Source: Enterococcus sp. HY326
Lineage (GTDB): Bacteria; Bacillota; Bacilli; Lactobacillales; Enterococcaceae
Length of the DNA stretch: 64,000 nucleotides
Assembly: GCF_026157065.1 (NCBI RefSeq)
Contig: NZ_JANLGQ010000001.1
Coordinates: 434,001 to 498,000, forward strand
Direction of reading: 5' to 3'
Position 1 is the stretch's first letter; every line of letters starts with the position of its first letter. The translations under genes and the position numbers were made by a program. This document shows, one piece after another, positions 24,959-33,942 of this stretch. Below the pieces are notes generated by a model, which was given only the letters and a program-made list of their open reading frames with translations, searched no databases and was not told the DNA's origin.

Positions 24959-25531
24959 TTAAGCGTGCTGCTTTTTTAATAATTGCAGTTCATAATAAGT
25001 GACCGCATAAATCGTTTTGGCGTCATAGATGGCGCCGCTTTTTACAGCGGCTTTTAACTCTGCTAGCGTCATCGCCACTAATTCAATCACTTCATCTTCA
25101 TCTTGGGGTAGTGGATTTTCTACTTTAACCAAGTCTTCTGCTAAATAGATATGTAAGACTTCATTCGCAAAGCCTGGCGACAAAGCCATTTCCGCTAACT
25201 TTTGCCAACTGTGGGCCCGAAAACCAGTTTCCTCTTCCAATTCCCTTTTAGCCGTCTCATCGGGATGACGACCTTCATCCTTCTCAATTTTTCCAGCTGG
25301 AATTTCCAGCATAATCCGTTCTAAGGGCTTACGGAACTGGCGCACTAAGAGCATGCGACCATCTTCTAAAATGGGAATCACGGCAACACCGCCGGGATGG
25401 AACACCAGCTCCCGTTTTGCAGTATCCCCGTTGGGTACCTTGACTGTATCTAAGTATAAATCAATAATCGCTCCGTGATAAATTTCTTTTCGTTCCAGCG
25501 TCTTTTCTTCAAAATCCTGATAGTTTAACAC
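24959..25531 (-). CDS. nudF: Nudix hydrolase, ADP-ribose pyrophosphatase
   Basis: This 190-aa enzyme has the Nudix box from G80 (GKIEKDEGRHP...RELEEETGF). The metal-binding RELEEETG (96-103) is intact, but the loop between the first Glu and REL is two residues longer than the standard GX5EX7REUXEEXGU. The flanking sequence (LVFHPGGVAVIP, RQFRKPLE) is typical of ADP-ribose pyrophosphatases, which hydrolyse ADP-ribose to AMP and ribose 5-phosphate. It starts with GTG at 25531 behind AGGTG. It is the first gene of the likely operon with the tail-anchored protein and mtnN. Confidence 0.88.
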   Translation of the reverse strand: MLNYQDFEEKTLERKEIYHGAIIDLYLDTVKVPNGDTAKRELVFHPGGVAVIPILEDGRMLLVRQFRKPLERIMLEIPAGKIEKDEGRHPDETAKRELEEETGFRAHSWQKLAEMALSPGFANEVLHIYLAEDLVKVENPLPQDEDEVIELVAMTLAELKAAVKSGAIYDAKTIYAVTYYELQLLKKQHA

Positions 25532-25765
25532 AAGCTGTCACCTGTCCTTTTCAAATCTTTTCTTATTGACCATAGTTTACCACAGAAAATTGTTATAAAT
25601 TTCCTAAATACCAAAAATCAACCTTTAGACTGATACTATTTCTTAAGCTATCTATGCTAAAATATAATCATTAAAGGGAATCATTGCCATGAATTTCTCA
25701 TGACAATTATGTGAAATAAAAGATGATTTACGATTCCCACAGGCAGAATAAAGGAGGGGATTCTA

Positions 25766-26437
25766 TTGAAAAAATTTGGAACTTTCAGGCTCATTCTAAT
25801 ATTAATCGTCTTTGTGCCACTAGTGGCTATCTTCCAAGATGAATTGTTAGGACTCATCTTTTCCGGTGTCTTAGTCTTAGCTGTTTTATACTGGATTGGT
25901 ACCCGGATTGGCAATAAAGGAAAACGAAAACCAGAGGAAATGCCCATCATGACCAAGGAAAAAGAAGATCGCTATGAACAATTAGGCATGACCACTAGCG
26001 AAATCGAATTGTTCCGGTCAACGATGAACGTTGCCAAAGGACAAATTGATCGGGTTCAAAGAAACACCGCCCAGTCGTCGAAATTAAAAGCCATTGATTT
26101 GCGTCATGACACGGTTAAAGCCGCCAAAGCTCTATTTAAAGAATTGGTGAAGGAACCAACACGCCTGCATGATGCCAGTCATTTCCTTTATACCCATTTG
26201 CCAAACATGGCAGATTTGACTGACAAGTATTTGGAAATCAATCAGCATGAAGTCAAAAGTAAAGAGGCCTTTGCAAAACTTGAAGAAAGTGCCCAAGTGA
26301 TTGATCAACTGTCGCTGTTAATCGTTCAGGACTATCAACAATTTGTCGCTGATGATTTAGAAGAGCTAGATGTTGAAATTTCCATTGCAAAACAAAGTCT
26401 AAACAGGGATAATAAGTTGAAGAGCGAGTTAAAGTAG
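25766..26437 (+). CDS. xpaC: XpaC-family protein (5-bromo-4-chloroindolyl phosphate hydrolysis family)
   Basis: This 223-aa protein has two closely spaced N-terminal membrane segments (about 7-24 and 29-47), then a cytoplasmic helical region (about 75-215). It resembles XpaC of bacilli, whose gene neighbours a TelA-like gene, as here. The biochemical role is unresolved; the pair is linked to tellurite or envelope stress. The start is TTG at 25766 behind a very strong AAAGGAGGGG. A terminator-like hairpin separates it from telA. Confidence 0.82.
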   Translation: MKKFGTFRLILILIVFVPLVAIFQDELLGLIFSGVLVLAVLYWIGTRIGNKGKRKPEEMPIMTKEKEDRYEQLGMTTSEIELFRSTMNVAKGQIDRVQRNTAQSSKLKAIDLRHDTVKAAKALFKELVKEPTRLHDASHFLYTHLPNMADLTDKYLEINQHEVKSKEAFAKLEESAQVIDQLSLLIVQDYQQFVADDLEELDVEISIAKQSLNRDNKLKSELK

Positions 26438-26453
26438 ACCTGCTGAAATAATT

Positions 26454-26478
26454 AAGCTAGCTTTTCGAAGCTAGCTTT
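26454..26478 (+). terminator. Terminator between xpaC and telA
   Basis: AAGCTAGC (26454-26461) pairs with GCTAGCTT around a short loop, followed by TTTTTCTTTC. It may reduce read-through into telA. Confidence 0.75.
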
Positions 26479-26557
26479 TTCTTTCAATCAGGCTTGATTT
26501 TCAAAAGCAACCTGCACCAACTTAAATATAAATTGAAGAAACACGGAGGAAAATGAT

Positions 26558-27748
26558 ATGGCAGATGACAAGTTACCAACATCGCAACCGACAAATACCC
26601 TAGAGGATTTATTAAACAATCCTTTTTCAGCGCCGGTGGTCAATGAATTGACCGACCATCAAAAACAAGAAATCAACATGCTGCAGGAGCAAAAAATTGC
26701 TCCCCGCTTAATTGATAAATTATCACCGGAGTATCAGCATCAGGCTCAAGAATTAGCCAATAAAATTGATGTCAATGATTCACAGGCGGTCATCACTTAT
26801 GGCTCAGCAGCGCAAACCAAATTAGGCGAGTTTTCTGAATCGATGCTCAACCACGTTCAAGCCAATGATATTGGCCCCGTTGGCGATTCCTTAACTGAAT
26901 TAATGTATCGCTTAAATGAAGCTAATCCAGATGAATTACGGGCTGGCGAGGGCAATTTTTTCCAAAAAATGTTTGGCAAGGTGAAGCAATCAATTTATGA
27001 AGTGACCGCCAAATATCAAAAAATTGGCGCGCAAATTGATAAGATTGCCGTCAAATTAAACAAAGAAAAAGATGGCTTAATCAAAGATAATCTGATGTTA
27101 GAACAGCTTTATACTAAAAACAAAGATTATTTTGATGCCTTAAACATCTATATTGCTGCTGGCGAATTAAAAATGGAGGAATTGCAGACCAAAACAATTC
27201 CTGAAGCGATGGCCAAAGCCAATGAAACCGGCGACCAGATGGATGTCCAAATTGCCAATGACTACAGTCAATTTTTAGACCGTTTAGACAAACGGACACA
27301 TGACTTGCGGATTGCTCGGGAAATTACCATCCAACAGGCACCACAAATCCGCCTGATTCAAAATACCAATCAGGCATTGGCGGAAAAAATCCAAGCTTCG
27401 ATTAATACGGCAATTCCTTTATGGAAAAACCAAGTGGTCATTGCCCTGACCCTTTTACGCCAAAAAGATGCGGTTACGGCGCAACGTCAGGTCTCTGAAA
27501 CGACCAATGAACTCTTGAAGAAAAATTCAGAGATGCTAAAAATTTCCGCTATCGAAACCGCCAAAGAAAACGAGCGGGGCATCGTCGATATCGAAACGCT
27601 GCAAAAAACCCAAAACGATTTGGTGGAAACCATCCAAGAAACCTTACGTATTCAACAAGAAGGCAAGCTGAAACGCCGCAATGCCGAAACCGAACTTGTT
27701 CAAATGGAAGAAGATTTGAAACAAAAATTAATGGAATTGACTCAGTAA
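26558..27748 (+). CDS. telA: TelA/toxic anion resistance family protein
   Basis: This 396-aa cytoplasmic, largely alpha-helical protein is of the TelA (KlaA/YaaN) family, implicated in tellurite resistance and in tolerance of cell-wall-active compounds. Features seen are the long helices, [20 protein letters not shown] at about residue 130, and the tail [20 protein letters not shown]. Length matches the family. ATG at 26558 with CGGAGG upstream. It is the second gene after xpaC and ends at a strong terminator. Confidence 0.9.
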   Translation: MADDKLPTSQPTNTLEDLLNNPFSAPVVNELTDHQKQEINMLQEQKIAPRLIDKLSPEYQHQAQELANKIDVNDSQAVITYGSAAQTKLGEFSESMLNHVQANDIGPVGDSLTELMYRLNEANPDELRAGEGNFFQKMFGKVKQSIYEVTAKYQKIGAQIDKIAVKLNKEKDGLIKDNLMLEQLYTKNKDYFDALNIYIAAGELKMEELQTKTIPEAMAKANETGDQMDVQIANDYSQFLDRLDKRTHDLRIAREITIQQAPQIRLIQNTNQALAEKIQASINTAIPLWKNQVVIALTLLRQKDAVTAQRQVSETTNELLKKNSEMLKISAIETAKENERGIVDIETLQKTQNDLVETIQETLRIQQEGKLKRRNAETELVQMEEDLKQKLMELTQ

Positions 27749-27754
27749 GACATA

Positions 27755-27796
27755 AAATCCCCCGCAAGTTCATTGAAGAGCTTGCGGGGGATTTTT
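27755..27796. terminator. Bidirectional terminator, telA / anti-sigma gene
   Basis: AAATCCCCCGCAAG (27755-27768) is the inverse of 27781-27794, with T runs on both strands. It separates the converging telA and anti-sigma genes. Confidence 0.9.
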
Positions 27797-27816
27797 AATT
27801 TTTTCCCTATATAATC

Positions 27817-29097
27817 TTAATAGCGGAACATTAAAACATCCACTAAATTCGCTGTATAGAAATTATCACCATTGACAAAGTCAGCATACAAGTCCTTTGG
27901 TAGAGCAATCAACAGATTATCAAATTTCAAATCACCTGTTTCAACCGCTTCAATCAAGTTATCATAATAGGCCTTATCACTGGCTGCCTGGTCAAAATCT
28001 TCTCCATATAAGTCTGTATAGGTTTCAGGATCTTTAAAAATATACGTATCCAGACTGTCCTCTTGATGATCGACTAAATACTGGAGATTGGAACTGAGAT
28101 ATTGTCGCAATTCTTCTTCCGTTTGATGTGCGCCAAACTGTCCATTCAGCCGAAGTAATTTAGGATAGTCCTCCTCCAGCTTATTTTGATATTCCGAATC
28201 GTAAATTTGACTTTGAACATAAAGGTTCCCCACAGTCTCGACTGTTGACTGAGGTCGGCCAAAACGAACACCCACGTTAAAAGAAGACGGCATATATTCA
28301 CCACTATTAACACTAGGCTCGACAATCTTGCCGGAATAAAACGTAATTTCCGGGTAATTTTTAATCAATTCTGAAACTGCTGCCCAGCTTTGATCCTTTG
28401 GTCTGACTTCTAATTTGACCCAAGCTGAATCCGGCAAATCCGCAATTCTTGAAGCCAAATCATCTGCTCCGGAAAATTCAGTGTCCCCTGTTAAATTTAC
28501 CTCGGCTAAAACACTGCCGTAATAATTAGCATCACTACTGCCATAATTTGTTTCGTCCTGCAATTGATTACGGTTCAAAGTATACATTCTAGGAGAATAA
28601 GACTGATTAAAGTCATCGATAAAACTTTGTGAAATTTGATAAGTCCCTGCCCCACTATGGCGAGCATATGTCGATATTAACCGATTTTCAGAAACATTCA
28701 CTTGATTTAAGACCCGCTGATATACTTCAAAATCGCTCGGTTGATAACGCTCATAAGAAGAACCTTCAACTTGTCCTTCCGTCGGATTATAATAATAGCT
28801 ATCAATCGCCTTTGGGACTAAATACACGCCGCCACCAACTATCAGCGAAACCACAACGATGACTAGTGCCACCATCTTCAGATAGCGACGGCGGATTTTT
28901 TTCTTGACATCTTTTTCCTGTTGAACCTGCTCCTGTTGATTTTTTTCATAGTCTTCTAGGGCCGCCAGTTCCTCTTTTTCTAGCAAATCATCAAAAAGAC
29001 TCGCAGCATCCGCCATTTCCTGCTCAAACGCTTGGGCTTCTTCTGGTGACATTTGATAATTCCGATATTTTTCTAAACGCTCCCGATAATCTTTCAT
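27817..29097 (-). CDS. Membrane-bound anti-sigma factor (sigma factor regulator family)
   Basis: This 426-aa protein has a cytoplasmic N-terminal region (about 1-70, including a helical MSPEEAQAFEQEMADAASLF segment), one transmembrane helix (about 74-93, VALVIVVVSLIVGGGVYLV) and a large extracellular domain (about 95-426). This matches the sigma factor regulator N- and C-terminal domains found beside ECF sigma genes. It should hold the sigma factor inactive until an envelope signal acts on the outer domain. The ATG at 29097 directly follows the sigma-factor stop, with GGAG inside the upstream gene, so the two are translationally linked. Confidence 0.85.
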   Translation of the reverse strand: MKDYRERLEKYRNYQMSPEEAQAFEQEMADAASLFDDLLEKEELAALEDYEKNQQEQVQQEKDVKKKIRRRYLKMVALVIVVVSLIVGGGVYLVPKAIDSYYYNPTEGQVEGSSYERYQPSDFEVYQRVLNQVNVSENRLISTYARHSGAGTYQISQSFIDDFNQSYSPRMYTLNRNQLQDETNYGSSDANYYGSVLAEVNLTGDTEFSGADDLASRIADLPDSAWVKLEVRPKDQSWAAVSELIKNYPEITFYSGKIVEPSVNSGEYMPSSFNVGVRFGRPQSTVETVGNLYVQSQIYDSEYQNKLEEDYPKLLRLNGQFGAHQTEEELRQYLSSNLQYLVDHQEDSLDTYIFKDPETYTDLYGEDFDQAASDKAYYDNLIEAVETGDLKFDNLLIALPKDLYADFVNGDNFYTANLVDVLMFRY

Positions 29098-29583
29098 TTA
29101 TAATCGCTCCTTTAACTGTTTTCTCCCACGATGCAACAAGACTTTGACATTATTTGGCTTGAGCTGCAAAAATTCAGCGATCGTCTGAATCGGCATCTCC
29201 AAAAAGTAATAAGCCAACAAAATTTCTTGATAAGGTTTTTTTAACTGCTGAATTTTTTGAAAAAGGGCTTCTCGTTCATCAGACTGAATAAATTCCTCCA
29301 AGAGGTCAGCTGTGGTTTCTTGATATTCCTTTTTTAAATACTTAACTAATTTTTTCTTGTTTTTTTCCTTGCGCTGGCCGTCATAAAAATAGTTGCGCAT
29401 CACTCGAAACAGCCAGCCGCGATAATTATCACTGCTTAAGGAATCATAAATCAATAGGAAGCGGTAAAAAGCTTCCTGCACTAAATCCTCCGCTTCAAAG
29501 CGGGAATGTGTCAATGAAATCCCATAAAGCAGCAGAGCCGGATACTCCTTTTCAAAGAGCTCCTCAATCCACCTTTCACCCAT
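29098..29583 (-). CDS. ECF-type RNA polymerase sigma factor
   Basis: This 161-aa protein is an extracytoplasmic-function sigma factor. Region 2 is at about 10-75 (EAEDLVQEAFYRFL and YRGWLFRVMRNYFYD) and region 4 at about 108-158 (QEILLAYYFLEMPIQTIAEF, then VKVLLHRGRKQLKE). It is co-transcribed with the anti-sigma gene immediately downstream, with no bases between stop and start. GGGGGGAG lies before the ATG at 29583. Its targets probably concern envelope stress, by analogy. A self-regulated promoter was not clear. Confidence 0.88.
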   Translation of the reverse strand: MGERWIEELFEKEYPALLLYGISLTHSRFEAEDLVQEAFYRFLLIYDSLSSDNYRGWLFRVMRNYFYDGQRKEKNKKKLVKYLKKEYQETTADLLEEFIQSDEREALFQKIQQLKKPYQEILLAYYFLEMPIQTIAEFLQLKPNNVKVLLHRGRKQLKERL

Positions 29584-29684
29584 TTACTCCCCCCTTATCC
29601 CTTATTTTCCCCTTTTCACAGTAACAACGTTTGAGTTGCCAGATGGTTACAAAATTTTGCGATTATTTTAAAAAAATCTGTACA

Positions 29685-29693
29685 TGGTATAAT
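29685..29693 (+). promoter_or_regulatory. Extended -10 promoter of the cupin gene
   Basis: TGGTATAAT is a perfect extended -10, 25 bases upstream of the cupin ATG. No good -35 lies at the usual distance, which is tolerable for this promoter class. Confidence 0.6.
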
Positions 29694-29717
29694 TATAGCG
29701 AATATGGGAGGGCAAAC

Positions 29718-30203
29718 ATGAATTTTTCAGCAGATTATCAAAAAAGCTCCACAGCCATTACTGTTCAAAAAGAAAATGGCACTTTAGTAGATTATTATTT
29801 ACGGCAAAATTTTGAAATCCACTTTAATACTTTGCCAAAAAAGTTGACGCAAGAATGGCACGCCCATCAATATTTGCAGGAAATTGTTTTCGTCCTAACA
29901 GGTGGTCTAACCGTTGAAATTTTTGAAAGGAATCAGTCAGTAAGAAGGATTGAACTGGCTGCTCATGATTTAATTACGATGAATAATAGCTTGCATCGAC
30001 TGATAAATCCCTTCGAGGAGGCCTGCCAGTTTATTGTCTTTCGTTTTATTCCTGAACCAACTGACTACGGCAGAGATATTACCAAAGATAAGCTGTGGTT
30101 TTCTGATGAGGAAGTCGCCCAACTAAGTCAGCCCAGCTTTAAGCTTGAGGAACTTCAAGAATCCGAAAAGAAGAACTATCTAAAAACTCTTTTTCAACAC
30201 TAA
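29718..30203 (+). CDS. Cupin-domain protein
   Basis: This protein of about 161 aa has a single cupin (beta-barrel) domain at about residues 40-115. Metal-ligand-like residues lie in EWHAHQYLQEIVFVLTGG, followed by the second cupin half around HDLITMNNSLHRL. I use the ATG at 29718, with GGGAGGG seven bases upstream and a TGGTATAAT promoter before it; the longer upstream reading overlaps the promoter. It may be a small-molecule sensor or an isomerase-like enzyme; no DNA-binding domain is present. It diverges from the sigma/anti-sigma pair. Confidence 0.78.
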   Translation: MNFSADYQKSSTAITVQKENGTLVDYYLRQNFEIHFNTLPKKLTQEWHAHQYLQEIVFVLTGGLTVEIFERNQSVRRIELAAHDLITMNNSLHRLINPFEEACQFIVFRFIPEPTDYGRDITKDKLWFSDEEVAQLSQPSFKLEELQESEKKNYLKTLFQH

Positions 30204-30204
30204 A

Positions 30205-30291
30205 AAAACTCAAAAATCAATTGGACTGGATGATTCCCAAAAGTTAGCTTTTGGGTCGCTTCATTTTTACTGCCTTTGATTTTTGAGTTTT
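30205..30291. terminator. Bidirectional terminator, cupin / permease
   Basis: AACTCAAAAATCAA (about 30207-30220) pairs with TTGATTTTTGAGTT (about 30276-30289), with an inner CCCAAAAGTTAGCTTTTGGG hairpin and T runs on both strands. Confidence 0.8.
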
Positions 30292-30296
30292 AAATT

Positions 30297-31688
30297 TTAT
30301 TCGTTTTCTTTTTGTTCTAAAACTAAAACGCTATGTTGATAGCCATAGCCAAAATAGATGATTAAGCCGATGACGATGGCAATGCCGTAGACAATCCAAG
30401 TAATTGCTTGAAAACGCAGCATCAATACAATTGAAAAAATAATGGACAGTATCGGTAAAATCGGACCGAATGGGACTTTAAATTCACCGGGTTTGGCAGG
30501 TCCAATGACTTTATTTAGGCGTAAAATACCAAAAGCCATTAACAATAAATGACTCAAAGCAGCGATATTCGTTAGCTCTGCCAAAATAGACAAAGGAAAA
30601 ATTCCTGCAAAAAACATCGCCACTACGCCAGCGGCAATGGTCGCATTTTTCGGTGTCCGGTGCTTTGAATCAATCAGCCCCATTTTTTTCGGCAGCAGAC
30701 CGTCTTTACTGATAGCAAACAGCAGTCGTGCCAGTGAGTACATCATTGCAATCGTCACCGATAGCAACGTTAAAATGGCCCCCACCGAAATTATTGATCC
30801 CACCACTCCGTGACCGACATAGCGCATCGCAAAGGCTACTGGATCTTGGACGCCCAATTCAGTAAACGGTACAATTCCTGTTAAAATCAATGTCACAATA
30901 ATATAGAGAACTGTCGCAATCGCAATTGACCCGATAATTCCCCGGGGAATATCTTTTTGCGGATTTTTAACTTCTTCGGCGGCCATTGCCACCGCATCAA
31001 AACCTAGAAAAGCAAAAAAGACTAGAGCTGCGCCGTCAATTACACCAGAAACGCCCATCGGCATAAAGGGCACCCAGTTTTCTGGTTTCACAAAGAAAAC
31101 ACCTAAAATTATAAATAAAGCAATAATTGCAAATTTTACATAAACCATTAAATTATTCAAACGCAGAGCTTTTTTGGCCTCCAAAGAAACCCACCAGGTG
31201 ACAAAAATCAAAACTAAGACAGCGATTAAATCGACATAAGTTCCATTTTGCGAATTATAGGCACCGCTTAAAAATTGCGGCAGCTGAATATCCAGACTGG
31301 TCAAAAAGCCCCGCACATAACCGGACCAACCAGAAGCCACTGAGGAGACTGCCAGCATAAATTCTAAAATCAAAAACCAGCCGGCTAACCATGCGATAAA
31401 TTCTCCAAAGACGATATACATATAAGCGTACGGACCGCCCAACGCCGGCACCCGTGAAGCGAATTCCGCAAAACATAAACCAGACAACACTACTACAACG
31501 GCCGCCAATAGAAAGGATAAACTTAAAGCGGGTCCAGCATAGGCTTGGGCCGCTTCACCGGTGACAACAAATATTCCGGTCCCGATGATGGCACCGATTC
31601 CCAAGAAGATTAAGTCTTTGGTCTTTAATTCTTTTTTCATGCCACTAGTACCTGTGGGCATGATTGCTTTTTTTCTAAATAAATCCAT
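30297..31688 (-). CDS. APC-family amino acid permease
   Basis: This 463-aa polytopic protein has about 12-13 membrane helices and the signature of cationic/branched amino-acid transporters of the APC superfamily (FLGIGAIIGTGIFVVTGEAA at about residues 29-48, then GLCFAEFASRVP). It imports an amino acid, driven by the proton gradient; the specific substrate is not readable. It begins at ATG 31688, 16 bases after the sugar-transporter gene stop, so the two appear co-transcribed. It ends at a bidirectional terminator. Confidence 0.87.
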   Translation of the reverse strand: MDLFRKKAIMPTGTSGMKKELKTKDLIFLGIGAIIGTGIFVVTGEAAQAYAGPALSLSFLLAAVVVVLSGLCFAEFASRVPALGGPYAYMYIVFGEFIAWLAGWFLILEFMLAVSSVASGWSGYVRGFLTSLDIQLPQFLSGAYNSQNGTYVDLIAVLVLIFVTWWVSLEAKKALRLNNLMVYVKFAIIALFIILGVFFVKPENWVPFMPMGVSGVIDGAALVFFAFLGFDAVAMAAEEVKNPQKDIPRGIIGSIAIATVLYIIVTLILTGIVPFTELGVQDPVAFAMRYVGHGVVGSIISVGAILTLLSVTIAMMYSLARLLFAISKDGLLPKKMGLIDSKHRTPKNATIAAGVVAMFFAGIFPLSILAELTNIAALSHLLLMAFGILRLNKVIGPAKPGEFKVPFGPILPILSIIFSIVLMLRFQAITWIVYGIAIVIGLIIYFGYGYQHSVLVLEQKENE

Positions 31689-31704
31689 CTCTACATTTTT
31701 CTCC

Positions 31705-32568
31705 TTACGCCCGCATATAGCCTAATAAAATTCCGCCAGCGATGATTGACAAGCAGCCAAAGATTACAAACAGCAGCTCTTTTTTAGTTTTACGTTCATG
31801 CAAAATAAAAATTCCACCTAATGTCGAAATAATGATTCCCATTTGCGACAAGGAAAACGAAACCGCTAGTCCTAAAGTTTGGACCGTCACTAGCAAACAA
31901 ACATTTCCCAAGCCCCACATTAGGCCGCTAATCATATTTTTCCAGACGTATTGATTAAGCGTTAGCTTTTTGGCGGCAAAGGAAAGTGCGCCGATATTCA
32001 TCCCGATACTCATCGGTAAAATAATCGCCAAGGCATCCAAGTCGGCCCAAGTAACGATAATTGTGTACGCACCATAGCCAAGAGTCGAATAAACCAATGC
32101 CCGCAAGCCTTTGCCAAAATCTAACATTTTATCAGGCGTCCGTGGTTGGCTTTGATCATCTTGGCGAGCAGTCAAGTACGCACCTAAAACTAATAAAATC
32201 AAGGCGGCAATGCCCAGTACAAAATCTTTTGTACGGGTCCATTCATGAAATAAAACAGCGCCGGCAATCGTATTTAGCACCAATTGCATACCAGTTGACA
32301 TCGGCAGACCGACTGAAACACCTAAATGCTTCATCGCATGAAACTGACCGTTCTGTCCGGCCGACCAACAAATGCCGACCACAACACCGATGAGAATTGT
32401 CCACCAGGTTAAAACCGGCCGCACAATAATAAAAACGACTGACGCAAACAGCAGCGCCCCTAAAGTCATCCCCAATGTCTGCTGATTGGCTGTGCCGCCG
32501 ATTTTACCGCTGACTAAACCAACACTTCCCCACATCACCATCGGTACTAACGCAATTAAAAAATCCAT
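31705..32568 (-). CDS. GRP-family sugar transporter (GlcU/RbsU-like)
   Basis: This 287-aa membrane protein has about ten helices and the features of the glucose/ribose porter family (VMWGSVGLVSGKIGG, and GICWSAGQNGQFHAMKHLGV around residue 70). These carry glucose or ribose by proton symport. The ATG at 32568 is preferred over an upstream TTG, which would use up the AAAGGAAAG ribosome-binding site. It is the first gene of an operon with the amino-acid permease. Confidence 0.85.
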   Translation of the reverse strand: MDFLIALVPMVMWGSVGLVSGKIGGTANQQTLGMTLGALLFASVVFIIVRPVLTWWTILIGVVVGICWSAGQNGQFHAMKHLGVSVGLPMSTGMQLVLNTIAGAVLFHEWTRTKDFVLGIAALILLVLGAYLTARQDDQSQPRTPDKMLDFGKGLRALVYSTLGYGAYTIIVTWADLDALAIILPMSIGMNIGALSFAAKKLTLNQYVWKNMISGLMWGLGNVCLLVTVQTLGLAVSFSLSQMGIIISTLGGIFILHERKTKKELLFVIFGCLSIIAGGILLGYMRA

Positions 32569-32581
32569 TTTCTTTCCTTTC

Positions 32582-32624
32582 AAAAAAGCCGCCGTCCTTT
32601 TGAAAACGACGGCTGTCTGCTTTT
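32582..32624 (-). terminator. Terminator of glycerate kinase
   Basis: GCCGTC (32591-32596) with GACGGC (32608-32613) and flanking pairs form a hairpin. It is followed on the minus strand by a T run (CGGCTTTTTTG). Confidence 0.75.
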
Positions 32625-32682
32625 ACTCACTTTGGCAGTTTACCAGATAGCGGGAGGTGGGACAAGGGGTTTTCCTGAAACC

Positions 32683-33831
32683 CTAAGAATCCCGTTGAAT
32701 GTCGCTAAACAAATAGCTGCGAATCGCTGTTTCACCTGCAGCCGCCAGATTCTCTGACACTGAGTCAAGCGCCTCAATTAAAGTCTGGGGCCGATGAATC
32801 GCAGCAATAACTAAATCTATGCCCATTGGGTAAACTCCCGAAATATCCCCTTGATAACTGCCGACAATCGCGACGACTGGAAGCTGGAATTTTTTTGCTA
32901 AACGGGCGACACCCAGCGGCGCTTTGCCTTCAAGAGACTGACTATCCAACCGGCCTTCACCAGTTATCACAAAGGCAGCATCCCTGATTGCTTCTTCAAA
33001 ATTTAGCAAATCTAAAATTTCTGTGATGCCTTGAATGACCTTGGCCCCTGCAAAAGCTAACAAGCCTGCTCCTAAACCACCAGCTGCACCGCTGCCGGGT
33101 ATATCAACAACTTTTAAACCTGTTGTTTGGAAAATTAATTGACCATAACTTTCTAACCAATGATCGACTTTAGCTATGTCATCTTTCTGAAGGCCTTTTT
33201 GCGGACCATACACTGCGGTTGCGCCATTTGCACCAGTCAAAGGATTAGCCACATCTGCCAAAATTTTAATCGTTGTCTTTTCGATAGCCGGATGAAGTCC
33301 GCTACTATCAATTTGTGCTAGACTTTCCAAGCCTTTTGCTCCCGGCAAAATTTCGTTTCCTACCGCATCTTTAAAGGAAACACCTAAAGCTTGGGCCATC
33401 CCAACACCTCCATCATTGGTGCCGCTGCCACCTAAACCTAAATAAATAGTTTTCGCACCGGCCTCAATTGCCGCCAACATCAATTCTCCCACGCCATAAG
33501 TGCTGGCCTGAAAGACATCATCACTCTGGGGATTAATCAAAGCCAAGCCACTTGCCTCTGCCATTTCGATTACAGCTTGCTGATTGGGCAGTAAGCCATA
33601 ACGGGCCGTCACTTTTTTGCCTAATGGCCCCGTCACAACGGCTTCTTGAAATTGACCATGCATCCCTTGGACCAAGGCTGCCACAGTTCCTTCCCCGCCA
33701 TCGGCGATCGGGATTTCTTGAATTTCAAGCTGCTGATTAACCCGTCGAATTCCTTGAGCAACCCAAAAAGCTACTTGACTGCTCGTACCGCTTCCCTTAA
33801 ATGAATCCATCGCAATAATAATTTTTTTCAT
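32683..33831 (-). CDS. glxK: Glycerate kinase (GlxK/GarK family)
   Basis: This 382-aa enzyme phosphorylates glycerate to phosphoglycerate. The start ATG at 33831 gives MKKIIIAMDSFKGSGTSSQV, the usual N-terminus, with GGAGG seven bases upstream; the longer reading is discarded. Family motifs include PIADGGEGTVAALVQG, LGLGGSGTNDGGVGMAQALG (about 150-170) and GEGRLDSQSLEGKAPLGVAR (about 300-320). It lies behind a nested hairpin separating it from the two-component genes and has its own terminator. Confidence 0.92.
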   Translation of the reverse strand: MKKIIIAMDSFKGSGTSSQVAFWVAQGIRRVNQQLEIQEIPIADGGEGTVAALVQGMHGQFQEAVVTGPLGKKVTARYGLLPNQQAVIEMAEASGLALINPQSDDVFQASTYGVGELMLAAIEAGAKTIYLGLGGSGTNDGGVGMAQALGVSFKDAVGNEILPGAKGLESLAQIDSSGLHPAIEKTTIKILADVANPLTGANGATAVYGPQKGLQKDDIAKVDHWLESYGQLIFQTTGLKVVDIPGSGAAGGLGAGLLAFAGAKVIQGITEILDLLNFEEAIRDAAFVITGEGRLDSQSLEGKAPLGVARLAKKFQLPVVAIVGSYQGDISGVYPMGIDLVIAAIHRPQTLIEALDSVSENLAAAGETAIRSYLFSDIQRDS

Positions 33832-33852
33832 TTGTCTGACCTCCAAAATAAA

Positions 33853-33937
33853 AAACTTATGACGCAAACCTGCTTCAACGAAAAAAATCATGCTGACTCC
33901 CTTTCGTTGAAGAAAAAATTGCTTGTGTCATAAGTTT
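33853..33937. terminator. Nested inverted repeat between the kinase genes
   Basis: Outer arms AAACTTATGAC (33853-33863) and GTCATAAGTTT (33927-33937) enclose inner arms CTTCAACGAAA (33873-33883) and TTTCGTTGAAG (33902-33912), all perfect. On the minus strand the outer arm is followed by TTTTTATTTT, so it ends the two-component operon and forms the leader of glxK. Confidence 0.75.
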
Positions 33938-33942
33938 CGCAA

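Noticed and set aside
25663-25668. TATAAT upstream of xpaC as a promoter
   Set aside because: No acceptable -35 sits at the right distance and an overlapping extended -10 reading is equally possible, so it was not listed.
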